Origin: Herminiimonas arsenicoxydans | GTDB taxonomy: Bacteria > Pseudomonadota > Gammaproteobacteria > Burkholderiales > Burkholderiaceae_D | DNA length: 64,000 bases | Assembly (NCBI GenBank): GCA_000026125.1 | Contig: CU207211.1 | Coordinates: forward strand, 2,666,001 to 2,730,000 | Reading direction: 5' to 3' | Shown here: positions 16,879 to 26,377 of the stretch, piece after piece | Layout of the letters: the number at the start of each line of letters is the position of its first letter | How positions within the stretch are numbered: the first letter of the stretch is position 1 | Position numbers and translations under genes: made by a program | Notes under the pieces: generated by a model | Databases searched by the model: none | Told to the model about the DNA's origin: nothing | Seen by the model: only the letters and a program-made list of their open reading frames with translations

Positions 16879-19800
16879 ATGGGTAAATTTTTTATTGACC
16901 GCCCGGTTTTTGCCTGGGTGCTGGCCATCTTCATCATGCTGGCCGGAGCCCTGGCAATTACCAGTCTTCCGGTTTCGCAATATCCGAATATCGCGCCGCC
17001 GACCATCGTGATCACCGCGACGTATCCGGGCGCAACCGCACAAACGCTGGATGATAGTGTCACCAGTCTGATCGAACAGGAAATGAACGGCGCCGACGGT
17101 TTGCAATACGTCGAATCGCAAAGCCAGGCCAACGGTCAGGTTCAGATCACCGTCACCTTTTCGCCGGAGACCAATCCGGATCTGGCAGCAGTGGACGTTT
17201 CCAACCGCCTGAAGCGGGTGGAAGCACGTTTGCCGGCAGCCGTCACCCAACAAGGTGTGCAGGTCGCCAAGGCGCGCAGCAACTTCCTGATGTTTATCGG
17301 CTTGTCCTCCACCGATGGCAGACTCGATCCGGTAGCGCTGGGAGATTACCTGTCACGTAACGTGCTGAACGAAGTCAAACGCGTCCCGGGTGTAGGCCAG
17401 GCGCAATTGTTCGGTACCGAACGTGCGATGCGGATCTGGATCGACCCCAACAAACTGGTCGGCCTCAACCTGACGCCTGCCGAAGTCACGGCTGCCATCA
17501 ATACGCAGAATGCGCTGGTGGCGGGCGGTATCCTGGGCGATTTGCCTAGTCCAAGCTCGCAGCAAATCAGTGCCACGGTAGTGGTCAACGGTCAGCTGTC
17601 CAGTCCGGAAGAATTCGGCAAAATCATCCTGCGCGCCAACAAGGATGGTTCATCGGTGCGTCTGCGCGATGTCGCCCGCATCGAAGTCGGCGGCCAGTCT
17701 TACCAGACCTCAGGTCGCCTCGACGGCAATCCGACGTCCTTCATCGGCGTGCAGTTATCGCCCACCGCAAATGCGCTCGGCACTGCAACCGCCGTGCACA
17801 AGAAAATGGAAGACCTAGCCAGGTATTTCCCGGCCGGTGTGAAATATACAGTTCCTTACGATACTTCCAAGTTCGTTAAGATTTCGATCGAGGAAGTGGT
17901 CAAGACCCTGATCGAAGCCATCATCCTGGTGTTCCTCGTGATGTATCTGTTCCTGCAGAACATCCGCTACACCCTGATTCCGACCATCGTTGTGCCGGTT
18001 GCGCTATTGGGTACCTTTGCCACCCTGCTGGTGTTCGGTTTCTCGATCAACGTGCTGACCATGTTCGGCATGGTACTGGCGATCGGCATCCTGGTCGATG
18101 ATGCGATTGTGGTGGTGGAGAACGTCGAACGCATCATGAGTGAAGAAGGTCTGTCGCCGCGCGATGCAACCCGCAAGGCGATGGGGCAGATTACCGGCGC
18201 CATCATCGGCATCACGCTGGTGCTGATCGCAGTATTTCTGCCGATGGCATTCTTCGGCGGTGCAGTCGGTGCGATTTACCGTCAGTTTTCGCTGTCCATG
18301 GTCGCTTCGATGGTGTTCTCGGCGCTCATGGCGTTCACGCTGACACCTGCACTCTGCGCCACCATTCTGAAGCCGGTGGAAAAAGGCCATCATCACGAAA
18401 AAGGCGGTTTCTTCGGCTGGTTCAACCGCATCTTCCACAAGACTTCCCTAAGTTACCAGGGTTTCATCGGCAAGATGCTGACCAAAACCACGCGTTACAT
18501 GATTGTGTATGGTCTCATCGTCGCTTGCGTCGGCTTGCTGTATGCACGCTTGCCGGCATCCTTTCTGCCGAGTGAAGATCAGGGTTACATCATCACCAAC
18601 GTCCAGTTGCCGGCAGGCGCCAGCAGCGGTCGCACACTGGAAGTGCTGAAACAAATCGAAGAGTATTACCTGAAGCAGCCCGCGGTCGAGCACGTGATCT
18701 CGATCTCCGGCTTCAGCTTCTCCGGTAATGGGCAGAATGCCGGACTGGTCTTTACGCCGTTCATAGACTGGAGCAAGCGCGGCAAGGAAGATACGGCCGA
18801 TGCGATTGCAGGTCGCGCCTTCGGTGCGTTCTCGCAGATCAAGGATGCCATCGTGTTTCCGCTGAATCCGCCACCGATCCGCGAACTGGGTAATGCCACC
18901 GGCTTTACCTTCCGTCTGCAGGATCGCGGCGGTCTCGGCCATGATGCACTGGTCGCCGCGCGCAATCAGTTGCTCGGCATGGCAGGACAAAGCAAGATAC
19001 TGGCCGGTGTACGTCCGGAAGGCCTGGAAGATGCGCCGCAGTTGCAACTCGACATCGATCGCGACAAGGCGAATGCACTCGGCGTTCCCTTTGCCAGCAT
19101 CAACAGCGTGCTGTCGACCTCGCTCGGCTCTTCCTATGTCAACGACTTTCCGAATCAGGGACGTCAGCAACGCGTAATCGTGCAAGCCGATGCGCCGCGC
19201 CGTTTGCAAGCGGACGATCTGACCAAGCTGTATGCACGCAGTACGACTGGCGCCATGGTGCCGTTCTCCTCCTTCATTACCTCGAAATGGATTACCGGCC
19301 CGGTACAGTTGATACGCTATAACGGCTATCCGGCAATGAAGATTTCCGGCGGCGTCAAACCGGGTTTCAGTACCGGCGATGCGATGAAGGAAATGGAAGC
19401 ATTGGTACAAAAACTGCCGGCTGGCATAGGTTACGAATGGACCGGCCAATCGCTGGAGGAACAAACTTCCGGCAATCAGGCGCCAGCCCTTTACGCACTA
19501 TCGCTGATCGCCGTTTTCCTGGTGCTGGCCGCCCTGTATGAAAGCACTTCGATTCCATTGTCGGTAATGCTGGTGGTGCCGCTCGGGATTCTCGGCGCCC
19601 TGCTCGGCGTCACCTTGCGCGGCATGCCGAACGACGTGTACTTCAAGGTCGGAATGATCGCGGTGGTGGGGCTATCTGCGAAGAACGCGATTCTGATCAT
19701 CGAGTTTGCGAAGGACTTGCAGGCACAAGGCAAGGGCTTGATAGAAGCAACGCTGGAAGCAGTCCATCTACGTTTCCGTCCTATCATCATGACCTCGCTG

Positions 19801-20028
19801 GCGTTCATCCTCGGCGTGCTGCCGCTGGTGATTGCCTCCGGCGCCGGTTCGGCCAGTCAGCGCGCCATCGGTACCGGCGTGATGGGCGGCATGATCACGG
19901 CAACTGTGCTGGCAGTGTTCCTGGTACCTGTATTTTTCGTGGTGGTACGCACCTTCTTCAAGGGTAGCGACCGTCAGCGCCGCATGTACGCGGGACACAA
20001 GCAACGCAATGAGGATGAAGAATTATGA
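16879..20028 (+). CDS. RND multidrug efflux transporter (AcrB/MexB, HAE1 family)
   Basis: 1049 residues, the standard AcrB length. It begins MGKFFIDRPVFAWVLAI as in AcrB. The proton-relay DD pair is in GILVDDAIVVVENVERIM and the essential Lys of helix 10 in LSAKNAILIIEFAKD. Twelve helices and two large periplasmic loops are present. It exports hydrophobic compounds using the proton gradient. It starts 12 bp after the adaptor gene and overlaps the channel gene in ATGA. Confidence 0.96.
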   Translation: MGKFFIDRPVFAWVLAIFIMLAGALAITSLPVSQYPNIAPPTIVITATYPGATAQTLDDSVTSLIEQEMNGADGLQYVESQSQANGQVQITVTFSPETNPDLAAVDVSNRLKRVEARLPAAVTQQGVQVAKARSNFLMFIGLSSTDGRLDPVALGDYLSRNVLNEVKRVPGVGQAQLFGTERAMRIWIDPNKLVGLNLTPAEVTAAINTQNALVAGGILGDLPSPSSQQISATVVVNGQLSSPEEFGKIILRANKDGSSVRLRDVARIEVGGQSYQTSGRLDGNPTSFIGVQLSPTANALGTATAVHKKMEDLARYFPAGVKYTVPYDTSKFVKISIEEVVKTLIEAIILVFLVMYLFLQNIRYTLIPTIVVPVALLGTFATLLVFGFSINVLTMFGMVLAIGILVDDAIVVVENVERIMSEEGLSPRDATRKAMGQITGAIIGITLVLIAVFLPMAFFGGAVGAIYRQFSLSMVASMVFSALMAFTLTPALCATILKPVEKGHHHEKGGFFGWFNRIFHKTSLSYQGFIGKMLTKTTRYMIVYGLIVACVGLLYARLPASFLPSEDQGYIITNVQLPAGASSGRTLEVLKQIEEYYLKQPAVEHVISISGFSFSGNGQNAGLVFTPFIDWSKRGKEDTADAIAGRAFGAFSQIKDAIVFPLNPPPIRELGNATGFTFRLQDRGGLGHDALVAARNQLLGMAGQSKILAGVRPEGLEDAPQLQLDIDRDKANALGVPFASINSVLSTSLGSSYVNDFPNQGRQQRVIVQADAPRRLQADDLTKLYARSTTGAMVPFSSFITSKWITGPVQLIRYNGYPAMKISGGVKPGFSTGDAMKEMEALVQKLPAGIGYEWTGQSLEEQTSGNQAPALYALSLIAVFLVLAALYESTSIPLSVMLVVPLGILGALLGVTLRGMPNDVYFKVGMIAVVGLSAKNAILIIEFAKDLQAQGKGLIEATLEAVHLRFRPIIMTSLAFILGVLPLVIASGAGSASQRAIGTGVMGGMITATVLAVFLVPVFFVVVRTFFKGSDRQRRMYAGHKQRNEDEEL

Positions 20029-21449
20029 TCAAGCAACTTACCTTGACCGTACTGGCAGCAAGCGTGCTGAGCGCCTGCTCGATGGCGCCGAAATATACGC
20101 GCCCCGACGCGCCTGTTGCTGCTGATTATCCGGCGGCATCTGCCGCTGCCGACAAGCAGCAGCGTGCCCATGAAACCGGCTGGCGCAACTTTTTCCCCGA
20201 TCAGCGCCTGCAGGCATTGATCGGCGCTGCGCTCGCCAACAATCGCGATTTGCGTGTTGCTGCCTTGCGCATAGAGGAAGCGCGTGCGCAGTACAACATT
20301 CAATCGGCCGATTTGTTGCCGAACCTGAATGGCACCTTCACCGGATCGCGTGCACGCACGCCTGCTTCTATTTCACCTACCGGCATTGATTCAGTCAGCA
20401 GCGCCTATCAGGTTGGCCTGAGCCTGGCTTCATTCGAGCTGGATTTTTTCGGACGCGTACACAGCCTGAACGATGCAGCTCTGGCCAGCTATCTGGCAAC
20501 CGAAGAAGCGCAGCGCGCAGCACATATCAGTCTGGTAGCGGAAGTCGCCAAAGCCTATCTGGCTGAACGTGCTTTTGCCGAACAACTGGCGCTGGCGCAA
20601 AGCACGCTGAAAAGCCGGGGCACTGCTTATGATCTGGCCAAGCAGCGCTTTGAAGTCGGTGCAAGCTCGGCGCTGGATCTGCGTCAAAACGAGGCCCTGC
20701 TGCAATCCGCTCGCGTCGCGCAAGTAACGCTGGCACGCCAGCGTGCACAAGCCTTGAATGCCTTGACGCTGCTGGTTGGCCAGCCATTGACCGGCTTCCC
20801 GGAAGCACAGCCGCTGTCTGCACAAAACATCGTGACCGACATCCCGGCTGGCTTGCCATCCGATCTGCTGACGCAACGTCCTGACATTCGTAGTGCAGAG
20901 CAATCGCTGCTGGCAGCCAATGCCAATATCGGCGCGGCACGCGCCGCCTTTTTCCCGCGTATTTCATTGACGGCAGGTATCGGGACTGCGAGCAGCACTC
21001 TGTCCAATCTGTTTGACAGTGGCACGCGTGCATGGACGTTTGCGCCGCAACTGGTATTGCCGATCTTTGATGCCGGCCGCAACAGTGCCAATCTCACCTT
21101 GAGCGAAGTGCGCAAGAACATTGCCATCGCCAATTACGAGAAAAGCATACAAAGCGCATTCCGCGAAGTGTCGGATGCACTGGTTGCACGCGATCTGCTC
21201 GAGGAACAAATCGATGCGCAGCGTCGTGTACAGGAAGCGCAGGCAGAGCGTTTGAAACTGGCTGATCAACGCTTCCAGAACGGCATTGCAAGCTCGCTGG
21301 ATGTACTCGATGCGCAGCGTGAACTGTTTTCGGCAGAGCAGGATCTGGTGCAGGCGCGTTTGCTGCGCCTGACGAATGCCATCGACCTATACCGCTCTCT
21401 CGGCGGTGGTCTGACAGAAAGCAATAGCGTTGCGGCAACGACCAAATAA
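20025..21449 (+). CDS. RND outer membrane channel lipoprotein (NodT/OprM type)
   Basis: 474-residue efflux outer membrane factor. The lipoprotein signal ends LSAC and is followed by SMAPKYTRP, the usual OprM/CmeC opening. Two OEP repeats are present, with LLTQRPDIRSAEQSLLAANA being diagnostic. It overlaps the transporter stop by 4 bp, completing a three-gene pump. A strong terminator follows 15 bp later. Confidence 0.94.
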   Translation: MIKQLTLTVLAASVLSACSMAPKYTRPDAPVAADYPAASAAADKQQRAHETGWRNFFPDQRLQALIGAALANNRDLRVAALRIEEARAQYNIQSADLLPNLNGTFTGSRARTPASISPTGIDSVSSAYQVGLSLASFELDFFGRVHSLNDAALASYLATEEAQRAAHISLVAEVAKAYLAERAFAEQLALAQSTLKSRGTAYDLAKQRFEVGASSALDLRQNEALLQSARVAQVTLARQRAQALNALTLLVGQPLTGFPEAQPLSAQNIVTDIPAGLPSDLLTQRPDIRSAEQSLLAANANIGAARAAFFPRISLTAGIGTASSTLSNLFDSGTRAWTFAPQLVLPIFDAGRNSANLTLSEVRKNIAIANYEKSIQSAFREVSDALVARDLLEEQIDAQRRVQEAQAERLKLADQRFQNGIASSLDVLDAQRELFSAEQDLVQARLLRLTNAIDLYRSLGGGLTESNSVAATTK

Positions 21450-21464
21450 CATGCGCTGCCGGTA

Positions 21465-21500
21465 AAAAAGGGGAAGCCGCTTGCGCGGCTTCCCCTTTTT
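21465..21500. terminator. Bidirectional terminator after the RND operon
   Basis: A 16-bp arm AAAAAGGGGAAGCCGC and its exact complement flank the loop TTGC. It has a T run in the plus direction and an A run that would serve the minus strand. Confidence 0.92.
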
Positions 21501-21604
21501 CTTTCAACTCGATTTTATGCGATGGCCAGAATCTGCCCCCTGCGCAGGAACCTCCAGCCTCGTTTGTACTCAGACCTGATGAGATTCAACACTGTGGAAA
21601 ATCC

Positions 21605-22126
21605 ATGCCCAAGAAATTTTTATTCCTATCACTATTGGCCCTTCTGACATCTTCTGTACAAGCTGCCGAAAATAAAATGCGCCCCGGACTGTGGGAAATC
21701 AGCACCAGCTCTCCACTGCTGGCATTGGCGGAGCAGATTCCACCCGATCAAATGCAGAATTTGAGCAATCTGGCGCGGCAATACGGTTTTGAGATGCCCA
21801 AGATAAAAAATGGCACAGCCAATTCCAAAGTTTGCGTGACGAAAGAAATGTCGGAGCAAAACATTCCTCCGTATCTTTACCATCGCCAGTCGGGCTGCGA
21901 GGCCAGGAATGCCACACGCGTTGAAAACCGCTACAGTGCCGACCTTGCCTGCTCCGGCAAGCAGATCAGCGGAGAGGGAAAAACCGCCGCGACCCTGAAC
22001 ACCCCCGAAAGCTTTACCGGACAAACCGAATTCAGGGGCACCGTGCGCGGCGTGGCCGTCGATGAACACGCCGACACCAGTGGCCTGTGGCTGGCCGCCA
22101 GCTGCGCAGAAGCAAATCCTCGCTAG
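21605..22126 (+). CDS. DUF3617-type exported protein
   Basis: 173-residue periplasmic protein with signal peptide MPKKFLFLSLLALLTSSVQA. The start of the mature part, MRPGLWEIST, carries the PGLWE motif of DUF3617 proteins. Six cysteines remain in the mature protein (C at VCVT, GCEA, ACSG, SCAE and others), suggesting disulfides. No function is known for the family. It stands alone between the RND terminator and the small His-rich gene. Confidence 0.75.
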   Translation: MPKKFLFLSLLALLTSSVQAAENKMRPGLWEISTSSPLLALAEQIPPDQMQNLSNLARQYGFEMPKIKNGTANSKVCVTKEMSEQNIPPYLYHRQSGCEARNATRVENRYSADLACSGKQISGEGKTAATLNTPESFTGQTEFRGTVRGVAVDEHADTSGLWLAASCAEANPR

Positions 22127-22239
22127 ATCATGGTGATGTGCGCAGGCCTGATACAAGTCGTAACAAACCTTACCATTTCAGCTCTGGTTATGGATGCGCC
22201 GCTGGTATTTAATGGAGCCATCAATCAAGGAGATGAACC

Positions 22240-22548
22240 ATGAAGAAAACGCTTACCATTTCAGCCAGTGTCCTGGCGCTTGCAACGCTGATGTTTGCCG
22301 CTACGCCGGCGATGGCACGGGTCGATGTGGGTGTAAATATCGGCGTTCCTGGTCCCGTGTATATGCAACCGCAACCTGTCTACGTACAGCCGCGCCCGGT
22401 ATATGTGCAGCCGCAGCCCGTGTATGTCGATCGGCATTACGACAGACATCATCACAAACATTACCGCAAGCACTATCGTCATGATCGCGACGGCGATGGC
22501 GTACCAAATCGTTACGATCGCCGCCCGAACAATCCTTATCGCTATTAA
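22240..22548 (+). CDS. Small secreted repeat protein, Pro/Tyr- and His/Arg-rich
   Basis: 102-residue protein with a clear signal peptide (cut after TPAMA) and an excellent SD (AAGGAGATGAACC). The mature part has four short tandem units of the form PVYVQPQ (residues about 38-63). A basic His/Tyr/Arg stretch (RHYDRHHHKHYRKHYRH) follows, and then DRDGDGVPNRYDRRPNNP, which matches the Ca2+-binding thrombospondin type-3 pattern DxDGDGVPNxxDxxPxNP. Similar small envelope proteins are common in Burkholderiales. No function is known; cell-envelope location is inferred. Confidence 0.75.
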   Translation: MKKTLTISASVLALATLMFAATPAMARVDVGVNIGVPGPVYMQPQPVYVQPRPVYVQPQPVYVDRHYDRHHHKHYRKHYRHDRDGDGVPNRYDRRPNNPYRY

Positions 22549-22558
22549 GCAAAACAGA

Positions 22559-23077
22559 TCAGCGGCGCGCGACTTCCTTGGCCAGGAAGCGCGCTGCCGT
22601 ATCGTAACTGTGTAATTTTTCCTGCAATGCCGGATCCTCAATCGAGACGAATCCGTGGCGTGCCCAAAAGGCATGTGAGTCATTGACGGCGACCAGCGAC
22701 ATCGTGGCCAGATCGGCAGCCTGCGCCAGCTGCATCAATATATCGACCAGTTGCGACGCAGCGCCGAGGCCGCGCGCTGCAGGCAGCAGCGCAACATCGT
22801 GAATGTAATAGGTGGAAGGTGTGGCCGGCAGCGCCTGCAATAGCGAATTCAAGGCTGGCGGCTGCCGCTCCCGCCACGGATGGCTGATGACGTAACCTGC
22901 AATCTGCTTCCCCGCCTCAAGCAACAGACAGCCATCCGGATAGAGCGCCAGACGTTCGGCAAAAACCCGCTCGTCTTCCGGATAATCCGGATGCACCTGC
23001 GACGCGACAAGGGTGACTGACGCCATATCCGGCGCCGACATGCGACGCCAGTGGAAATGTCTGTCCTGATTGCACAT
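22559..23077 (-). CDS. GNAT-family N-acetyltransferase
   Basis: 172-residue acetyltransferase. Motif A, the acetyl-CoA loop, is YIHDVALLPAARGLGAASQLV, and motif B is near FWARHGFVSIEDPALQEKL. The start at ATG 23077 is preferred over an in-frame TTG at 23089. The substrate is unknown. It follows the small Cys-protein gene by 18 bp and may share its transcript with waaA upstream. Confidence 0.82.
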   Translation of the reverse strand: MCNQDRHFHWRRMSAPDMASVTLVASQVHPDYPEDERVFAERLALYPDGCLLLEAGKQIAGYVISHPWRERQPPALNSLLQALPATPSTYYIHDVALLPAARGLGAASQLVDILMQLAQAADLATMSLVAVNDSHAFWARHGFVSIEDPALQEKLHSYDTAARFLAKEVARR

Positions 23078-23095
23078 GACCGGATGCAATGCCGT

Positions 23096-23290
23096 TTATT
23101 CGCTGTACGGTCCGCAACAGGAACAAGGTCCGTGTCCATGCTGCACGTGGCGAAAATCCACCGGTAGCGCGGCCTCTTGCGCCTGCTCTTCTGTCTTCTT
23201 CAGCACGCGTTTGTATTGCGTTCCAGCCGGGACATTCGATTCAAGCTGCTCTTCAGGCACAGGCAATGCCACGCCATGTTCTTCATTCAT
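23096..23290 (-). CDS. Small hypothetical protein with C-terminal CxCC motif
   Basis: 64-residue reading frame with a good ribosome site (GGGAG, 7 bp before ATG), lying between waaA and the GNAT gene on the same strand. The C terminus HVQHGHGPCSCCGPYSE holds three cysteines and three histidines that could bind metal. The middle is charged (KKTEEQAQE). I do not recognise a family. Operon position, SD and lack of an overlapping gene support it as real. Confidence 0.6.
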   Translation of the reverse strand: MNEEHGVALPVPEEQLESNVPAGTQYKRVLKKTEEQAQEAALPVDFRHVQHGHGPCSCCGPYSE

Positions 23291-23327
23291 ACAAGCTCCC
23301 GCAATGAAATTGATTGTAATGCGCCGC

Positions 23328-24596
23328 TCATTTGATCAGCGGCGTCAGCAATGCCATGGTGCGCGCGGTAGCGCCGCCATGCTGTTGTGCAAAATGCCGC
23401 GCCCGTTCACCCATCGCGATGCGCGTGGCGGCATCGTCCAGCAGGCGCATGGCTTGCACGCACAGATCCGCCGCATCCGCCACCCGCAAGGCACCGCCGG
23501 CAGCAATGGCATTGTCGGCGGCATCGGCAAAATTGAACGTGTGCGGCCCTATCAATACCGGCTTGCCGACTGCGCTGGCTTCGATCAGATTATGTCCACC
23601 GAGCGGCAGCAGGCTGCCGCCGACAAACGCCACATCGCAGGCGGCATAGTAGGCAAACATCTCGCCCATGGTATCACCCAGAAAAACGCGGACGTCCACA
23701 CCGATCTCCGCATCGCCGCTCGTGGAACGTCGCGCCAGATGCAAAGACCGTGCTCTGATCATCTGCGCCACATCGTTGAAGCGTTGCGGATGACGCGGCA
23801 CCAGCATCAATAAAACATCCGGTCTGTTTTGCTGCAGCCAGGCATCCAGAATCAACGCTTCTTCACCATCGCGCGTATTGGCACAAACAAGAATGGGACG
23901 CGAACCCAGCTGCTGGCGCAACATCGCGCCACGTTGCAGCATGTCCGGTGGCGGCGTCACATCAAACTTGATGCTGCCTGTCACGTGTACGGCCGGTGCA
24001 CCGAGTTGTCGTATGCGAGCGGCATCGCTTTCAGTCTGCGCCGCCACGCAGGACATCGCCTTGGCCGCTTCAACAAACAGGGTCGGGAAGCGCAAGGCTT
24101 TTGCCAGCGAACGTCCGGACAAGCGTGCATTCACCAGCGCCACCGGCACGCCCTGCTGCGCACATTGCGCCATCACATTAGGCCACACCTCGGTTTCCAT
24201 CAGCACGCACAACTTCGGTTTGAAATGACGCAGAAAGCGCCTCACCATCCAGCCGGTGTCATATGGCAGATAACTCTGCACCACCCGTGGCTGCGCAGCG
24301 AACAGGGCCTTGCCGGTCGCACGGCCGGTCGGCGTCATATGCGTGAGCAGCAGAGTATGTGTCGGGTAAGCGGCCAGCAAGGCATCGATCAGCGGTTGTG
24401 CTGCGCGCGTTTCGCCGACCGAAACTGCGTGCACCCACAACACAGGCGAGGAACGAACATCAGCATCAGTCCGATAAAAACCCAGACGTTCCGCAATGTG
24501 CTGGCGGTAGCCAGGTTCCTGCCGGCCACGCACATATAGGCGCAGCAATATCAAGGGCAATGCAAACCACCAGGCAAGGGAATAAATCAGGCGCAT
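23328..24596 (-). CDS. waaA: 3-deoxy-D-manno-octulosonic acid (Kdo) transferase
   Basis: 422-residue GT30 enzyme that adds Kdo to lipid IVA at the inner membrane. It has an N-terminal anchor (LIYSLAWWFALPLILLRLY), the motif VHAVSVGETRAAQPL with the catalytic Glu, MTPTGRATG, and the C-terminal FVGGSLLPLGGHNLIEA block. The start MRLIYSLA at 24596 is the family start; the frame is open for 31 codons upstream. It is the first gene of a likely waaA/small protein/GNAT transcript. Confidence 0.96.
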   Translation of the reverse strand: MRLIYSLAWWFALPLILLRLYVRGRQEPGYRQHIAERLGFYRTDADVRSSPVLWVHAVSVGETRAAQPLIDALLAAYPTHTLLLTHMTPTGRATGKALFAAQPRVVQSYLPYDTGWMVRRFLRHFKPKLCVLMETEVWPNVMAQCAQQGVPVALVNARLSGRSLAKALRFPTLFVEAAKAMSCVAAQTESDAARIRQLGAPAVHVTGSIKFDVTPPPDMLQRGAMLRQQLGSRPILVCANTRDGEEALILDAWLQQNRPDVLLMLVPRHPQRFNDVAQMIRARSLHLARRSTSGDAEIGVDVRVFLGDTMGEMFAYYAACDVAFVGGSLLPLGGHNLIEASAVGKPVLIGPHTFNFADAADNAIAAGGALRVADAADLCVQAMRLLDDAATRIAMGERARHFAQQHGGATARTMALLTPLIK

Positions 24597-24715
24597 CGAA
24601 GCAGGTCGCCCGCTACGGGCAACATCAGAGGAATCAGCAAGGAAAATCGGAAGTGGAATTGCATCAGCCGTATTATGCCGTTTCGGCACGGCGACTGCTT
24701 ATCTGAAATGCGACT

Positions 24716-24741
24716 GCCCGGCAGATATTCATCTGCCGGGC
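24716..24741. repeat. Perfect 11-bp hairpin between pgm/pmm and waaA
   Basis: GCCCGGCAGAT and its exact complement flank the tetraloop ATTC. Neither strand has a T run after the stem, so it is not a classical intrinsic terminator. It could be an mRNA-end or processing hairpin in the waaA leader. Confidence 0.5.
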
Positions 24742-24787
24742 AATCACGCAACCGGTATGATGCCGATTACGCTGAACACGTGCTGCA

Positions 24788-26164
24788 TCAGTAAGGCATG
24801 ACGGCATCCGGCTTTGCCGCCGTAATGACGCGCTTGAATTCTGCCTGAATACGCTGCAAGCCCTGCTGCGACTCCGCCTCGAAGCGCATCACGATCACCG
24901 GCGTGGTATTCGACGAACGCGCCAGACCGAAGCCGTCCGGATATTCGACGCGCAGGCCGTCTATTGTGATGATCTGATCGGAACCGGGAAATTGCGCCTC
25001 GCTCTGCAGTTTGGCAATCAGTGGAAAACTCTCTCCCTCCTTCAACTGCAATTGCAGTTCCGGCGTGCTGACCGATTGTGGCAAGGCATTCAGCACAGCC
25101 GACGGATCTTTTTCACGACTCAGCAATTCCAGCATGCGCGCACCGGCATACATGCCGTCATCAAAACCGTACCATCTATCCTTGAAGAAAATATGGCCGC
25201 TCATCTCGCCGCCCAGCGGGGCGCCGGTTTCACGCATTTTTGCCTTGACCAGCGAATGGCCGGTCTTCCACATCAGCGGCTTGCCACCACGTTCGGCAAT
25301 CCACGGTGCCAGATGACGCGTGCATTTGACGTCGTACAGAATTTGTTCGCCCGGATGGCGCGTCAATACATCCTGTGCAAACAGCATCAATTGCCGATCC
25401 GGATAAATGATTTGTCCATCCTTGGTCACCACACCGAGGCGATCGCCGTCGCCATCGAAAGCCAGGCCGATTTCGGCATCCGTCTGCTGCAGGCAGCGTA
25501 TCAGGTCCTGCAGATTTTCCGGATGCGCCGGATCGGGATGATGATTCGGGAAAGTGCCATCCACCTCGCAAAACAATTCGATGACTTCGCAACCGAGTGC
25601 GCGGTACAAAGCGCCGGCAAAGGCTCCCGCCACGCCGTTGCCGCAATCAATCGCTATCTTCATCGGACGCGCCAGTTTGACGTCGCCCGCAATGCGCTGC
25701 TGATAGGCGTCTGCAATATCGTAAGTGCGATAACTGCCTGCGCCCTCGCTGAATTCCTTGTTGATGATGGCCTGATACAAGGCCTGGATCGTGTCGCCGT
25801 AAATCGCTTCGCCTGCCAGCACCATCTTGAAACCGTTGTAGTCGGGCGGATTATGGCTGCCGGTCACCATGATGCCGGATTGCGCATCCAGCACATGTGT
25901 GCCGAGGTACAGCATGGGCGTGGCGACCACACCGAGATCGACCACATCCAGGCCTGCCGCCTGCAAACCTTCGGCCAGCGCTGCCGCCAGTTCAGGACCG
26001 GACAAGCGTCCATCGCGCCCGATCACCACGACCTGCTCGCCCTTGGCCCGCACCGCGCTACCAAACGCACGGCCTATCGCGCGCGCCACATCGGCATCCA
26101 GCGTGGAACCGATGACACCACGAATATCGTAAGCCTTGAAAATACTTTGCGAGAGAGTCAGCAT
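24788..26164 (-). CDS. Phosphomannomutase/phosphoglucomutase
   Basis: 458-residue alpha-D-phosphohexomutase of the AlgC/ManB type. Domain 1 starts IFKAYDIRGVIGS, the phosphoserine loop is VTGSHNPPDYNG, the metal loop is AFDGDGDRLGV, and the sugar loop includes GGEMSGHIFF. It interconverts hexose 1- and 6-phosphates for LPS and exopolysaccharide. The start MLTLSQSIFKAYD at 26164 is chosen by family; the frame is open further upstream. The gene is followed by the waaA region, fitting envelope polysaccharide supply. Confidence 0.94.
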   Translation of the reverse strand: MLTLSQSIFKAYDIRGVIGSTLDADVARAIGRAFGSAVRAKGEQVVVIGRDGRLSGPELAAALAEGLQAAGLDVVDLGVVATPMLYLGTHVLDAQSGIMVTGSHNPPDYNGFKMVLAGEAIYGDTIQALYQAIINKEFSEGAGSYRTYDIADAYQQRIAGDVKLARPMKIAIDCGNGVAGAFAGALYRALGCEVIELFCEVDGTFPNHHPDPAHPENLQDLIRCLQQTDAEIGLAFDGDGDRLGVVTKDGQIIYPDRQLMLFAQDVLTRHPGEQILYDVKCTRHLAPWIAERGGKPLMWKTGHSLVKAKMRETGAPLGGEMSGHIFFKDRWYGFDDGMYAGARMLELLSREKDPSAVLNALPQSVSTPELQLQLKEGESFPLIAKLQSEAQFPGSDQIITIDGLRVEYPDGFGLARSSNTTPVIVMRFEAESQQGLQRIQAEFKRVITAAKPDAVMPY

Positions 26165-26377
26165 ATTGAGCGATCCATATAGAAAATTGAAGTGGCAGCA
26201 GTGATGCTTCCCATGCAGCAAAAAGCGGCGCCCCGGTTCGACCCGCAGGGCGTCAGCTAGTTTCAATTAATTAAAAACACAACAGGAGATTATCGGTGTT
26301 TTTGTTCTCTGAAGGAAATTCAATGCGTGAATTTCCTTGCCCGCGATATGCAGACGCAAATGAATATGTCGACAGTA

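Noticed and set aside
22360..22430. Short tandem repeats considered as a CRISPR-like or VNTR array
   Set aside because: They are in-frame coding repeats (PVYVQPQ units) within a signal-peptide protein, with no spacers.
26318..26377. Possible small gene after the phosphohexomutase gene
   Set aside because: Only a start-like ATG with no conserved frame; the stretch is better read as the 3' end of the CoA-transferase transcript.
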